In this document: positions 20,501 through 27,527 of the stretch, piece after piece
Layout: each line of letters opens with the position of its first letter
Numbering within the stretch: position 1 is the first letter of the stretch
Source: Diplocloster hominis
GTDB lineage: Bacteria > Bacillota > Clostridia > Lachnospirales > Lachnospiraceae
Assembly: GCF_032380655.1 (NCBI RefSeq)
Contig: NZ_JAWDIY010000023.1
Location: 20,329 to 84,328, forward strand
Length of the DNA: 64,000 nt
Direction of reading: 5' to 3'
Program-made: the position numbers and the translations under genes
The notes under the pieces: model-generated
Databases searched by the model: none
What the model was told of the DNA's origin: nothing
The model's input: the letters and a program-made list of their open reading frames with translations, nothing else

Positions 20501-22810
20501 GATACCGGCAAAGTTCTGCCCCATATCAACGATATAATTACCGTTAACGTCAGTGGTAATGGACTGGGGAGTCACATCCTTAATTTTCTTCACGGTAGGT
20601 CCGGTCTGTGCGGTCAATTGGATGGTTTTTGAACCAGAGGCGCCGGTTTTTACGCTGTAGGCTTTGTCAAACATGACACCTACCCTGCCCCAGTCCGAAT
20701 TGTCAAAGGAAGGCTTGGCCCAGCCATATTTGCTTCCGCCCAGTTCCTTGTTCGCATCGTAGGTCTCCCCGTCGAACATATCGGTCTCTACGATCGGGCC
20801 GTCCATGGAATAGGTCCAGGTGTTATCGGTCACGACATTCTGGGTGGTACCGTCACTGTATTCAATGACCAGATTGGCGATGAGTGCCTGATTGTTGCCA
20901 TATCGGTTTTTACCCAGAATCGAGATGTTTCCGGAGTACCATCCGGGAGCCAGCATGGCGCCGAGAGTGTTCTCTGCGTTACCGGCCAGCTGTGCTGTCA
21001 CATCATAGGCCTGGTACTGTACACGGGTGCCATATTCCGTCCATCCGGGAGCCATATAATCTTCGCCAACCTTCCGGCCGTTTAACTGCAGCTCGTAATG
21101 GCCCAGAGCGCTGGCATAAACGGTGGCTCTGGTGATCGTTTTGTCCTGCGTAGCGAAATCTTTCCGCAACAGGGGAACCTTTGAGCTGGACAGATTCGTA
21201 TTATCCCGTAAGAAAACTTCCTGGGCTCCGTTTTTGGAAATCGTGAGCGCGCCGTTCTCAATGGTTCCGTAGCCATAGCGATTGAGCTGATCCTCAAAAT
21301 CATCATAGCTTACCACATGCCCACCGCTGTCGCGCAGAAGCAGGTTGTCGAACACAGCTTTTTCGTCTGTGGAAGAAGCTTGGTCAGCAGACATACGGAA
21401 GCCCACATTACCGATCTCAGGTAAGCGGTCGTCCTTGCGCTCGTCCACTTTAGTTCCATTGACGTAACAGGTGAGAGTACCATTGTCCACGTCGATCCGC
21501 ATGGTATTCATCTGACCTTCCGCCTTTTCAACAGGCAGTACGTCGTTGATATTCACTTCCGAGAGCAGTGCCCCTCCCGGATTCCAGATGTGAGGGCGTA
21601 AGTAGGTGGTGCCTTTATGGTCGAAGGTATTTAACTGCCACATATAGAAATGGCTGTTATCGACAGCGCCGAAGGTCAGGCCGGCGGCGTTCTGAAGGAT
21701 GCGGGTATCGACCTGAACCGAGTATACGTTGGCGTCTGCGTTCTTAGGCCAGATGCGGTGCTCATCTTTTTCCGGAGCCAGCCAGACCTGGCCGTCGTGT
21801 ACCGTACCTTCCATCAAAGAATTCATGCCGGAAAAATCGTCATAGTATACCGGTTTCCCGTTGGCATCCTTTAAGACAAGACGGCTGAGAGACAGCTTGT
21901 CCTTATCATTTTCGCCATAGAATGCCCGGATTCCCACTTCTCCCCGTTCCGGAATCGAAGTGTCCTCCAGATAATCCTCACTGCGGGCAGATGTACTGCC
22001 GAAAGGCTGGTCATAAGTCAACAATTTATCATCCAGATACGCTTTGATCTTTCCGTTATTGACTTCTACTTTAAAAGTATGTTCCTTATTCAGGAACTCG
22101 TTATTTGGCAGAATGGATTCGATATCATACTCACCCAGCAGGGCGGGGCCGCCGTTTACCCATTTGTGAGGGCGGAACAGGAGATGATGGTCGGTTTTAT
22201 CCTCATCAGAATTCAACTGCCACATATAAAAACTGTTCGCAGCGGGATCACCGAACATCAGTCCCAGGCTTCCCATTTCTACGGTGAAATCACACTCGAT
22301 CGAATAAACACCCAGATCTTCGGACGCGGCTGCGCCGGACCCGCCGGTGTTACTGATCCACTGGGCATTGTTCCAGTCTTTTTCCCCGAACATACCCATT
22401 CCGAAAGTCGCAGTTTCCGACACGGCCGTACCGCCGTCATTGTCATTCACCGTAACATTCCAGAAGTACTGTTTTCCCGCCTGCAAAGCTTCCCCGGCAT
22501 AGGGAATCCCATTGCAGTCGTTTGTATTCACGACAGAACTATCCCAGACCAGGTTTGTTCCGTCTTTCAGATCTTTTTCACTTTGTGCTACTTTAATCTG
22601 ATAAGAGGTCTGCATGATCCCTCTTTGGTCGCCGCGATCCAGTTTCCACGAGAAAACAGGATTCGTACGTTCCAGTCCGATCGGATTTTCCATATACTCC
22701 GTTTTGGGAGCTTCCACTTTAAGGTTCGCTCCGAAAACGGTCAGGCCGCCTCCGATCAGACTCGTTACCAGAATACAGACTGCTGTAAAAAGGGCAATCT
22801 TCTTCTTCAT
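11579..22810 (-). CDS. Giant secreted protein with two GH78 alpha-L-rhamnosidase modules
   Basis: 3743 residues. Signal peptide 1-28, then an N-terminal beta domain and two concanavalin-type domains (~155-335, ~355-505). The first GH78 unit follows: Bac_rhamnosid_N-like ~545-735 and a barrel with DCPQRDERMGWGAD near 898-911. Next are a FIVAR helix repeat ~1325-1390, a CBM32/F5-8C domain ~1392-1548 and a second FIVAR ~1552-1617. The second GH78 unit (~1620-2470) has an inserted concanavalin domain and DCPDREKAQWWGD near 2143-2155, so the Asp/Glu/Asp set is kept in both units. Then come a second CBM32 ~2636-2800, three atrophied Ig repeats and one Ig domain, and two MBG-like repeats ~3160-3325. 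The end is an Asn/Gln linker ~3665-3700, GAQTGDD, one membrane helix and KKKHPMNR, i.e. a non-LPXTG sorting-type end. It likely removes rhamnose from plant or microbial glycans at the cell surface. AGGAGGT precedes the ATG. Confidence 0.9.
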   Translation of the reverse strand: MKKKIALFTAVCILVTSLIGGGLTVFGANLKVEAPKTEYMENPIGLERTNPVFSWKLDRGDQRGIMQTSYQIKVAQSEKDLKDGTNLVWDSSVVNTNDCNGIPYAGEALQAGKQYFWNVTVNDNDGGTAVSETATFGMGMFGEKDWNNAQWISNTGGSGAAASEDLGVYSIECDFTVEMGSLGLMFGDPAANSFYMWQLNSDEDKTDHHLLFRPHKWVNGGPALLGEYDIESILPNNEFLNKEHTFKVEVNNGKIKAYLDDKLLTYDQPFGSTSARSEDYLEDTSIPERGEVGIRAFYGENDKDKLSLSRLVLKDANGKPVYYDDFSGMNSLMEGTVHDGQVWLAPEKDEHRIWPKNADANVYSVQVDTRILQNAAGLTFGAVDNSHFYMWQLNTFDHKGTTYLRPHIWNPGGALLSEVNINDVLPVEKAEGQMNTMRIDVDNGTLTCYVNGTKVDERKDDRLPEIGNVGFRMSADQASSTDEKAVFDNLLLRDSGGHVVSYDDFEDQLNRYGYGTIENGALTISKNGAQEVFLRDNTNLSSSKVPLLRKDFATQDKTITRATVYASALGHYELQLNGRKVGEDYMAPGWTEYGTRVQYQAYDVTAQLAGNAENTLGAMLAPGWYSGNISILGKNRYGNNQALIANLVIEYSDGTTQNVVTDNTWTYSMDGPIVETDMFDGETYDANKELGGSKYGWAKPSFDNSDWGRVGVMFDKAYSVKTGASGSKTIQLTAQTGPTVKKIKDVTPQSITTDVNGNYIVDMGQNFAGIVNLSLKGTAGETARIRYGEMLNDASGEKTGDGPEGTLYTANLRSAKATDYYTFQSDAKETWEPTFTFHGFRYVEISGVSEAPKLSDIKGIALASGMEETGTFDSSSALLNQIYSNTFWGQRSNFLSVPTDCPQRDERMGWGADTTVFAETGMHNMDAMMFYQKWLTDVRDGQASNGSYGDVAPNPHGFMNDVVWSSGGVVVPYTLWQMTGDTRVLSDGYSSMKKYMDFRASQGNLQSCGYGDWLEPVDGTSNKEVVGTTYYAYQLDLMAQIAGALGYSEDAQAYRAKYEAVKADFTAKHISADGTVSGDAQSAYVLTLGTGLASSENEALLVQKLVDRIEADGNLMSVGFVSVNMLMPVLTKYGHSDIAYQLAMNTEYPSWGYSIEQGATTIWERWNSYTKANGFGPVSMNSFNHYSFGSVCDWFYNGIAGINYDTENPGFEHIIISPAFDGRLDHAAASYDSIRGNIVSGWTRSADKVELNVTIPANTTATVVIPASLSTIQEGGLLTKKPVTGTIDGITKVDDTTDPGNVRIDVGSGSYSFSFTWKAPVIKTSLSSAITKAESKIQIEEDYTKASIDTVKEVIVRAKGVMDSPEATQDDVDAITEELVKATEDLVPGGNRNLAIGATVKASSSVSAEGVFAPGNLVDGKRAGDGGTTWSSSNSTNANHSEWVTLDLGVKTKFNRFLIFPRNDGAPSGYGFPKDFTIQVSEDGEKWTTVTARSDYPYAGTTPQRFTTPTEQLAQYVKLDMTSLNPNPADGNSYRAQLAEFEIYYIEGATVDKAELDALIKEAQKKLEEDYTSDTWSVFAEKLAAAIDVYEDPSATGAQIQAAYIELDRALKNLVKPDIAPVANWIWNEDTGITPPNTWMAFRKEVTLDTAPTGPVMAQIAADSKYWMYINDQMAVFEGSLKRGPNPQDTYVDNVDISQYLKAGENTISVLVYHYGKNGTYSHSNSGHGGLYFNAAGEGVDIISNQSWKVQKLDAFGTSAKPLNYRLPESNLKYDARLEIPGWYQTGFDDTSWAAASVYGKKGAAPWNDFADRPIPMFKYDDYTLFEDSDITKTNITTATTSLNIPVDEYVIEAGFQVLSKAFGIVFGYQDSGNLNMWQINGDGKTKPILKPHLKTSGSWNTTGPQPEIEVAEDEIFTHDYIMKVEVKGKKAYTYIDGTLIDTRDVTYTSGGIGLRADSTERGSVDYLKVTSLDGQTVYYNDDFDSNSSFPNAAAENGRLIWQGVGNTDVTIASNVQDMVRYECKLPTNFQFTPYLEVTAPNAGSNINIYTDKTYVPDGPALQAEYLTKEGGQAYENLVWMNGDKLYFEVPSDVTVNALGYRKSGYDAEFDGSFTSDDEFLNTLWIKSRDTLYVTMRDNFMDCPDREKAQWWGDAVNEMQMGFYALSTDANLLAKKGIGNVLGYAAEDGRLPTVAPDGSGFQELPAQSLAGIMSYYMYYLYTGDMEVLQDAFGPSSKYLLLFEMKPDGTVKHRSGSWDWSDWGSGSDQDLITNEWYYIALDNTLKMAEALGEDMNSEQTKELLKRKQSIADNFEKVFWNSNGYYRSAGASVTDDRANALAVYAGLVPEEKYPYVRDVLNTVHQASPYMEKYVLEALYLMGYENDALSRMKTRYADMVASDYSTLWEFWEADKGTTNHAWTGGPLTMMSMYATGVSPLTPGYEKFKVAPQLGTIKTIDTKVPTVKGEVQIQVSIHAENPDELNLTVQVPEGTTGVIGVPLTGGKDATSVELDGNVIWENGTDTQGAALASCGLDDKFVYFESSSSITLTAKRGEVQNLTIDADDKENVQLYIDQVQKVMPYQGLYPKGKEVQIQFVSKYDGEYGISSIDGIELEDETLNDYTIAMDADYDLTAHVDYVGPRNMALHAAVSATDAMSAGSADWGTNNLTDGIRTSQTGKSGFTTKDYPGNDISASPQEITINLGKVETIHSVYLYPRTNAATADGKHPCYPKDFTISVSKDDVNYTVVRTLTGEIVPQGLRGEYTFDPVDAQYVKITTTKLGDSAADEAGVRYRVQLTEIEVFGETRDAQVIADSITELTAPEKDALIMPSPAVPAGFTAAITTSSNPAVIGLDGTIVPPEEDTNVTLIYTITKTSDNTSAQTRALTLQVPAATPVPPVITVHPQAAEGKEGSTASFAVTVTGTYPHYQWQYNDKTQWVDITDATDSTYTTSALTMLDNGMEFRCVITNKAGTAESNSAALTVTSALPTAQEIADGISVQNPTKDAVKLTMPAAAPGFEIALKSSDNDVVQTDGTITPPDADTEVNLVFTITRQSDQTTADTQPLLITVPAGTAVTPEMTAADIAGSITTANNPAKDSESFLLPGVPQGFTIAIKSVDPEGILGLDGTVTPPNEDTAVQVVFTVTRSSDSTAADTSAITITVPAKTKLEPVVPAIETKPAASALSYGQSLHDSVLTGGSASTEGTFSWKDETAVPNAGQTGQTVLFTPQDTTYYQSVEFLVPVDVAKADPAVTGENAVSVKYGQKLSDSTLSAEAVQNPITQEIVYGQWQWADPEARAENGKSYEAVFTPNDTTNYNVVKKSLVLTTEAAKPVITVTFTPEQQSAGKEAGIRITVTNPYDAAFTTGLPVPEIAGITLTADGNTYTGTFTVPEKSVIGMNIAFGITTPEVAGMYTAASGHAVMTVAPEIIDIGSGKHTVDVTLPTSSSVTTDGTTTTAVIQVPVFSHNLSDGEVLGLDLVIDAANMASIIQNAATDNVQVQIVLPNSFTLDPKVVIDSLLAQNVLFDTAARANKSLTFTLTAEDGTPLYTWTFQQPASQTSGADINLALRLYKAAENQDIHSIAGDDRAVVIAFAHSGILPGRAGIRVPAGNLGLNAGESLYLYYYNAANKEFTLCGEGLTVDELGYVGLSIDHCSEYVLTTKKIENKKPDDGNQDNNNQNNNNQNNNNQNNNGGHDDNNGSGSNQTINGAQTGDDANPMIYIICMLLCLAAAGTAVFKKKHPMNR

Positions 22811-23064
22811 TGTGTTACCTCCTAATTATAGTCAATCATGGAGTTTTATCACCAGCCCCCTTTCTGAATCTTAACTCCACATTAATTCTAGTTTAGAAGA
22901 GGCAGCAGGGTTTGGGTAGAGTAATATTTTCTCATTCCGGGTAATATCTTTCGGACTTTTGGGGCGGAGTATAAAATTCTTAACATAGGGATAGGAGAGT
23001 ACAGCAAAAGTATGATTTCTCATGCAAAAGCAGAAAAAAAGCAGAAGAAAATATGATTTTTTAT

Positions 23065-23093
23065 TTGACTTTTTTTGGAAGATATGCTATTCT
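23065..23093 (+). promoter_or_regulatory. Promoter of cold-shock gene
   Basis: TTGACT (23065-23070), 17 bp, TATTCT (23088-23093). Predicted start near 23100 gives a leader of about 124 nt. The rest of 22811-23064, shared with the 5' side of the giant gene on the other strand, is AT-rich with no convincing feature beyond the giant gene's ribosome site. Confidence 0.6.
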
Positions 23094-23121
23094 AATTTTG
23101 GTATTGATAGGTTGATTAGAT

Positions 23122-23182
23122 TCACATATTTTTGTAAGTCATCGATTTATTGGATGCTTTACAAAAATATGTGATTTTTTTT
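23122..23182 (+). terminator. Hairpin plus T8 inside the cold-shock mRNA leader
   Basis: A perfect 16-bp stem (TCACATATTTTTGTAA at 23122-23137 with its complement at 23159-23174), a 21-nt loop and T8 (23175-23182) form an intrinsic terminator 41 nt before the csp start codon. No plus-strand gene lies upstream that would need it, so it probably acts as an attenuator or cold-responsive switch in the csp leader. Confidence 0.7.
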
Positions 23183-23223
23183 CACCCGGAATACAAATAA
23201 TTTTATTTTAGGAGGTATCTTTC

Positions 23224-23427
23224 ATGAACAAAGGTACAGTAAAATGGTTTAATGCACAGAAGGGTTATGGCTTCATTACCAACGATAACGGCGGAGAAGA
23301 TGTATTTGTACATTTTTCCGGTATTGCTGGAGATGGATACAAGAGCCTGGAAGAAGGACAGAGCGTAACGTTTGATATTACGAACGGAAACCGTGGACCT
23401 CAGGCAGTTAACGTTTGTGTTGCTTAA
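23224..23427 (+). CDS. Cold-shock protein, CspA family
   Basis: 67 residues, the standard Csp length. RNP1 KGYGFITN and RNP2 VFVHFS are intact, as is the N-terminal GTVKWFN. It is an OB-fold, single-stranded nucleic-acid binding RNA chaperone. AGGAGGT lies 8 bp before the ATG. The long leader with a terminator-like hairpin suggests post-initiation control. It stands alone between two minus-strand genes. Confidence 0.96.
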   Translation: MNKGTVKWFNAQKGYGFITNDNGGEDVFVHFSGIAGDGYKSLEEGQSVTFDITNGNRGPQAVNVCVA

Positions 23428-23440
23428 TTAAACCGACAGG

Positions 23441-23479
23441 AAAAATGACTTCGGAAGTATCTTCCGAAGTCATTTTTTT
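23441..23479 (+). terminator. Terminator of cold-shock gene
   Basis: AAAAATGACTTCGGAAG pairs with CTTCCGAAGTCATTTTT across a very short loop and is followed by T. It starts 13 bp after the csp stop. Confidence 0.85.
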
Positions 23480-23523
23480 CTTTTCTTTTATTCAGCCGTT
23501 GCGGCTGGGTAAAAGAATTTTTC

Positions 23524-23647
23524 ATTTCATAGGAAAGTGCTCCTATGAAATAAAAAACGCTCCGCGGGGATCGCACTACGGCGGAAAGGAAGATGCCGCT
23601 TACGCGGCCCGCCGTAGGCGGAGAGTTTCGCAAGCGAAACTCTTTTT
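23524..23647. other. Cluster of small hairpins downstream of csp
   Basis: Three structures: ATTTCATAGGA/TCCTATGAAAT (23524-23551), similar to a hairpin near 55115-55135; a 22-nt word starting ATGCCGCTTACGCGG (23593-23614) found again at 41439-41460; and AGAGTTTCGC-AA-GCGAAACTCT plus T5 (23622-23647), a plus-strand terminator. No gene fits between. These look like short intergenic repeat units rather than one functional site. Confidence 0.55.
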
Positions 23648-23658
23648 CAAGTGCGTAT

Positions 23659-24951
23659 CTAATATCTTAGCATTTCACCGCCCTTTTCCCTGGACGCTTC
23701 TGCCAGAAAAACCAATTTGTGCCCGACCATGGAATCCGCCAGAGTGGTGCAGCAGGGAGAACAGGGCTCTCCCCGCAAGATAGAGAGGAAGTCCTGCACG
23801 ATAGCCTGATCTCCGTTACCATGCGGATTGCCATGTTGATCTTTGGATACATCAATGATTCGGCTGATACGTCCATCCGCTCTGTCAGGGGCTATCTTGT
23901 GTACGGTAAAATGTTCGCTTTCAAAAGTTCCAATAATCTCGCCTTTGGTCCCGGTAATATGAATATTTCTTGCGGAAGCGGAGGCTCCGCCGTTCATAGA
24001 GAAGGCGCCGGTAGCCCCGTCGGCGAATTGAATCAGTATCGACTGATGATCAACAATCTTTAGTCCGCAGCGGTATACACATCGGCTGTAGGGGTTGTCC
24101 TTGTTTTGGAGAAGCCTTATTTTCTCCTCTTTTGCAGGGCTTTCTGCCCCGATATCATGCCAGATATTATTTGCCCATCGCTGGGGATTTTCTATATACA
24201 GCCTTTTTGCAGAGTATATGCAGTCCCGTTCCACTGGACAATTGAGCAGACAGTGGGTGCCTGCATGTTCCGGCGCCATTTCCGGTATGAACTGAAGGAC
24301 GGAACCGACGCTGGAGACTGCCTTCGGCAAATTCCCCTTCATGAGCCATGCCATAATATCGAGATCATGGCTGCATTTCGATAGGAGCATACCAGAACCG
24401 CATCGTTCAGGAGAAGCATATTTTCCCCTCACATAGGACACGGATTCGTGAAAATAACTGACCTGTTCATTCATTTGAATATGTATGACTTTACCGATTT
24501 CCCCGCTATTGAGCACGTTCTGAATCTCCCTGTAAAAAGGAGCATAGCGCAGCACATGGCAAACCATAACGATACGCCCGGTTTCATCTGCGCAGTGAAG
24601 CAGCAGATCCGCTTCCTTTTGATTCACGGCAAATGGTTTTTCCAGAAGGACATCATATCCATGCCGGAGCAGCGGAACCGTCGTTGATACATGCTGGGGG
24701 TCCATCGTACCATTGATGACGGCATCTGCGAATCTGGGAACGGCAGTCAGTTCGTCGACAGATGTAAAACAGTGATTATCCGGAATCTGGAACAATTGCT
24801 GCGCGGTACGTATCCGGTTCAAACTGACGTCCACAACACCGACAATACAAAACTGTTCGGGGTAAAGCAAAGCTTCCCTGGCATATATCATTGCTCTGGC
24901 TCCCATGCCAACCACAATTACACGCAACGGTTGAATCATAAAATTTCTCAC
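23659..24951 (-). CDS. Gfo/Idh/MocA family oxidoreductase
   Basis: 430 residues. N-terminal Rossmann fold (VIVVGMGARA), the family's EKPFAV motif near residue 100 and a C-terminal alpha/beta substrate domain (~145-400) with a cysteine-containing insertion (LNCPVERDCIYSAKR). NAD(P)-dependent oxidation or reduction of a sugar, inositol or related polyol is expected. The start is either GTG at 24951 or ATG at 24939; AGGAAG fits the GTG better. Monocistronic. The substrate cannot be deduced; a link to the neighbouring rhamnosidase is possible but unproved. Confidence 0.86.
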   Translation of the reverse strand: MRNFMIQPLRVIVVGMGARAMIYAREALLYPEQFCIVGVVDVSLNRIRTAQQLFQIPDNHCFTSVDELTAVPRFADAVINGTMDPQHVSTTVPLLRHGYDVLLEKPFAVNQKEADLLLHCADETGRIVMVCHVLRYAPFYREIQNVLNSGEIGKVIHIQMNEQVSYFHESVSYVRGKYASPERCGSGMLLSKCSHDLDIMAWLMKGNLPKAVSSVGSVLQFIPEMAPEHAGTHCLLNCPVERDCIYSAKRLYIENPQRWANNIWHDIGAESPAKEEKIRLLQNKDNPYSRCVYRCGLKIVDHQSILIQFADGATGAFSMNGGASASARNIHITGTKGEIIGTFESEHFTVHKIAPDRADGRISRIIDVSKDQHGNPHGNGDQAIVQDFLSILRGEPCSPCCTTLADSMVGHKLVFLAEASREKGGEMLRY

Positions 24952-25043
24952 TTTCTTCCTATTGTATAGTTTCTATTCATATATTTAAAGCCTTCCTTAG
25001 ATTCTAGTATTTAAGAGGTTGTATGTCAATATATAGCGTTAAG

Positions 25044-25108
25044 GGAGGGGACTGGCATCTTTCGGTAGGAAAGTCTGGCTTTCCTACCGAAAGATGCCAG
25101 TCCCCTCC
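25044..25108. repeat. Family-2 hairpin (GGGGACTGGCA type)
   Basis: Two perfect 30-bp arms (25044-25073, 25079-25108) separated by 5 nt. The arms begin GGAGGGGACTGGCATC and end GGTAGGAAAG. No T run follows, so it is not an ordinary terminator. The same word family recurs at 28133-28338 and 34957-34973. The remaining 24952-25251 is AT-rich promoter-like sequence for the next gene. Confidence 0.85.
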
Positions 25109-25251
25109 TCTTAAGAAGATTTACAAAAAAACTGTAACATGTTTAAAAATAATGTGGTAAAATAGAAAAATAAATATTACACATGTAATTATTGCTAAAA
25201 TAAAAAATCATAATCCATAAGATTAAAATCAAATCAGGAAGAAGGAATACG

Positions 25252-26967
25252 ATGACAGAGAATCATAAAACAAGGGAACATTCCTGTGCACATGTAATAT
25301 TCGGTATATTATGCATGATGGTAACACTGGCCGCGGCGACACTGGAAGGGGTATTCCTGTTATTGGTCCGGCCGCTGGGCTATGAATTTACAACAGACTG
25401 GATTCCGGTTTGGATCGTAACGCTGGGGATCGGGTTCTGCCTGCTGGGGCTCGCCTGTTTTTTATGGTGGAAAAAATGGGCGAGGATCGGTTTTCTGGCG
25501 GCAGTGCTGGCTGCATTTATAATCGGACTGCTGGTACTGCCGGCCTTTGTTACGCAGGAATCTCTTGTAAAAGTCAGTTTATCCCCGGATAATAAGCATC
25601 TGCTGGTACTTAAGGGAGAGGAAAAGACCGGACAGATATTCGAATACCGGACCCGTTTTTATCTGTTTGCGAGAAAACAGCAGCAGTTTTCCTATACCGT
25701 GAAAGACGACCTGAAACTCCAGTGGCTGGCAGATGATGTGTGCGCCGTCACTTACGAGTCCCCGGACCAACAGGTACATCAGTATCTTGCCACCTATGGG
25801 GACCGGGGGAATGGGATCAGTTATTATTATGTGGCGTCAGCGATACAGGGGAACTGGACCCTGGCGGATCAGAATACAGCCGGATGGTTTATAGAGGCGG
25901 ATCAGAACGGAATCACTGTGGGGAATGCAAGCTTTCAGGAGACCTATGCTTATGAGGACTGTGTACAGTTCGGAACTCTGGCGCTGGCGCTTTGCAGCAA
26001 TGGTCTGCCCCGCTGGAATATCGTCTTGAACGAGGACTGTGAGCTCTCAGACAGCGGCCTGATAAAAAATGGGGGGACCATTACACTGTGTCAGGTATCT
26101 ATGGAGCGGACAGCGCCCATCGAGATGTTCTGTACCACGCCGAAAAAAGAGCAGGCGGTTCAGCCTGCGGAAGAGCTGCCGACCCAGGAGGAGATCGAAG
26201 AGGACTCGATAGCCCGGATGAAACAATTCCTCAGTGATGACCCGACCCTTGCCAATATGGAATCCCAGGATGGAATCATCAAGATAACCAGTGATTCGGA
26301 TAATCCCTACTGGATCGCCCTCCTGGCCCTCAAAGCAGAGCGAATGGAATACGCCGTTAACGGTGTGGACGTACGGGTACAGCTCAATCAGTGTGCGATG
26401 ACGGCCGGTGATAAAAAAGACTGCCTGCTTTCCCTGGAGACGACTGAGCTGGCAGTATCGCCCGGCAATCAGGGAAGCCCGCCTGAGGGAGAGACCGTAA
26501 CGGTGCGGTACCGGATACGGATCATGAGAGGAGAAGGGGCCTATCTGGCCTTGATTCTTCACTATGACGCCGATGGGACGCAGGGTCTGAAAGAGCGGAA
26601 AGTGCAGCCGGTAGACCTGGCGGCCGATCCTGCGTACCATTTTTTTATACCAGGTAAATATGATACGACCTACATGTATGTCAGCAGGCTGAGTCCGGAC
26701 GATGCCGCAGAAAAACTTTATCAGGGCGCGCTTCAGCCGGATTACCCGAAAGCGGTAAAAAGCAGGGAGGAGGGCGCCCCGGGATATCTGCTGGACTCAG
26801 AAACCAATACATTTCTCTATTATGACGGAATCGCACAGGATCTGGAAAACTACCGGTTCTGGCTGGTTCAGATCCCTTCCGGTGATCTGGACAGCTCACA
26901 AGGGCAGATTCAGACCATAGGAACTTACCAGGTCAATATACGAAGCGGAGAATTCCGCAGTTTGTGA
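25252..26967 (+). CDS. Uncharacterised membrane protein, 571 residues
   Basis: No family recognised. Three hydrophobic segments near the N-terminus (about 13-37, 47-68, 76-97) are followed by ~470 residues of beta-rich extracytoplasmic sequence, with a charged linker around 300-325 (KKEQAVQPAEELPTQEEIEED). The region ~110-180 has a KVSLSPDNKHLLVL-like pattern reminiscent of a propeller blade, but repeats are not evident. It ends 5 bp before the stop of the convergent chromate transporter gene. A sensor or envelope role is only a guess. Confidence 0.7.
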   Translation: MTENHKTREHSCAHVIFGILCMMVTLAAATLEGVFLLLVRPLGYEFTTDWIPVWIVTLGIGFCLLGLACFLWWKKWARIGFLAAVLAAFIIGLLVLPAFVTQESLVKVSLSPDNKHLLVLKGEEKTGQIFEYRTRFYLFARKQQQFSYTVKDDLKLQWLADDVCAVTYESPDQQVHQYLATYGDRGNGISYYYVASAIQGNWTLADQNTAGWFIEADQNGITVGNASFQETYAYEDCVQFGTLALALCSNGLPRWNIVLNEDCELSDSGLIKNGGTITLCQVSMERTAPIEMFCTTPKKEQAVQPAEELPTQEEIEEDSIARMKQFLSDDPTLANMESQDGIIKITSDSDNPYWIALLALKAERMEYAVNGVDVRVQLNQCAMTAGDKKDCLLSLETTELAVSPGNQGSPPEGETVTVRYRIRIMRGEGAYLALILHYDADGTQGLKERKVQPVDLAADPAYHFFIPGKYDTTYMYVSRLSPDDAAEKLYQGALQPDYPKAVKSREEGAPGYLLDSETNTFLYYDGIAQDLENYRFWLVQIPSGDLDSSQGQIQTIGTYQVNIRSGEFRSL

Positions 26968-26972
26968 TGAAA

Positions 26973-27527
26973 TTAATATAGAAAGATCCCCGCCAGCCCA
27001 CAGAGGGCCATTAGCAGAATCGGATGGATTTTCCATTTCCGCAGGGCAAAAAAGGAGAGGGCGAACAGTACTACCGCAGTCAGATTCAGAGGAAGGCCCA
27101 AAGCTTTGGTATCGCTTTGGAAGGCCAATGCCACGATGGTCAGCGCGCAGGAGGCGATCAGCCCCACGGAGGCTGACTTGAGTCCGCTCAGAACCGGTTG
27201 AATCCAGCTGGTTTGTTGATGTTTTTTGAAAAAACGGTATAAAAAAAGGGAGATAATATATCCGGAGATGATACAGCCGAAGGTGGCGGCCGCCGCACCT
27301 CCCAGGCCTGCGATGCGCATTCCTACAAAAGTGGAGGTATTCACGGCCAGTGGACCGGGGGTCATCTGGGAAATGGTGATGATATCTGTGAATTCCTGCA
27401 TCGTGAGCCAGGCGTGCAGGTCGATGACCTGCTGGCGGATCAGCGGGATCGTGGCATAGCCGCCTCCAATGCTGAAAAAACCGATTTGCAGGAAGGAATA
27501 AAGTAAAGATAAGAGCTGTTCTGTCAT
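26973..27527 (-). CDS. Chromate transporter-type protein, second subunit
   Basis: 184 residues, a single CHR domain: GGGYATIPLIRQQV near the start, then SQMTPGPLAVNTSTFVG, and about five to six hydrophobic segments. Short ChrA proteins work as pairs; the partner gene upstream overlaps by 4 bp. The CHR family is known for chromate efflux, but in many anaerobes the true anion is uncertain. Confidence 0.87.
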   Translation of the reverse strand: MTEQLLSLLYSFLQIGFFSIGGGYATIPLIRQQVIDLHAWLTMQEFTDIITISQMTPGPLAVNTSTFVGMRIAGLGGAAAATFGCIISGYIISLFLYRFFKKHQQTSWIQPVLSGLKSASVGLIASCALTIVALAFQSDTKALGLPLNLTAVVLFALSFFALRKWKIHPILLMALCGLAGIFLY

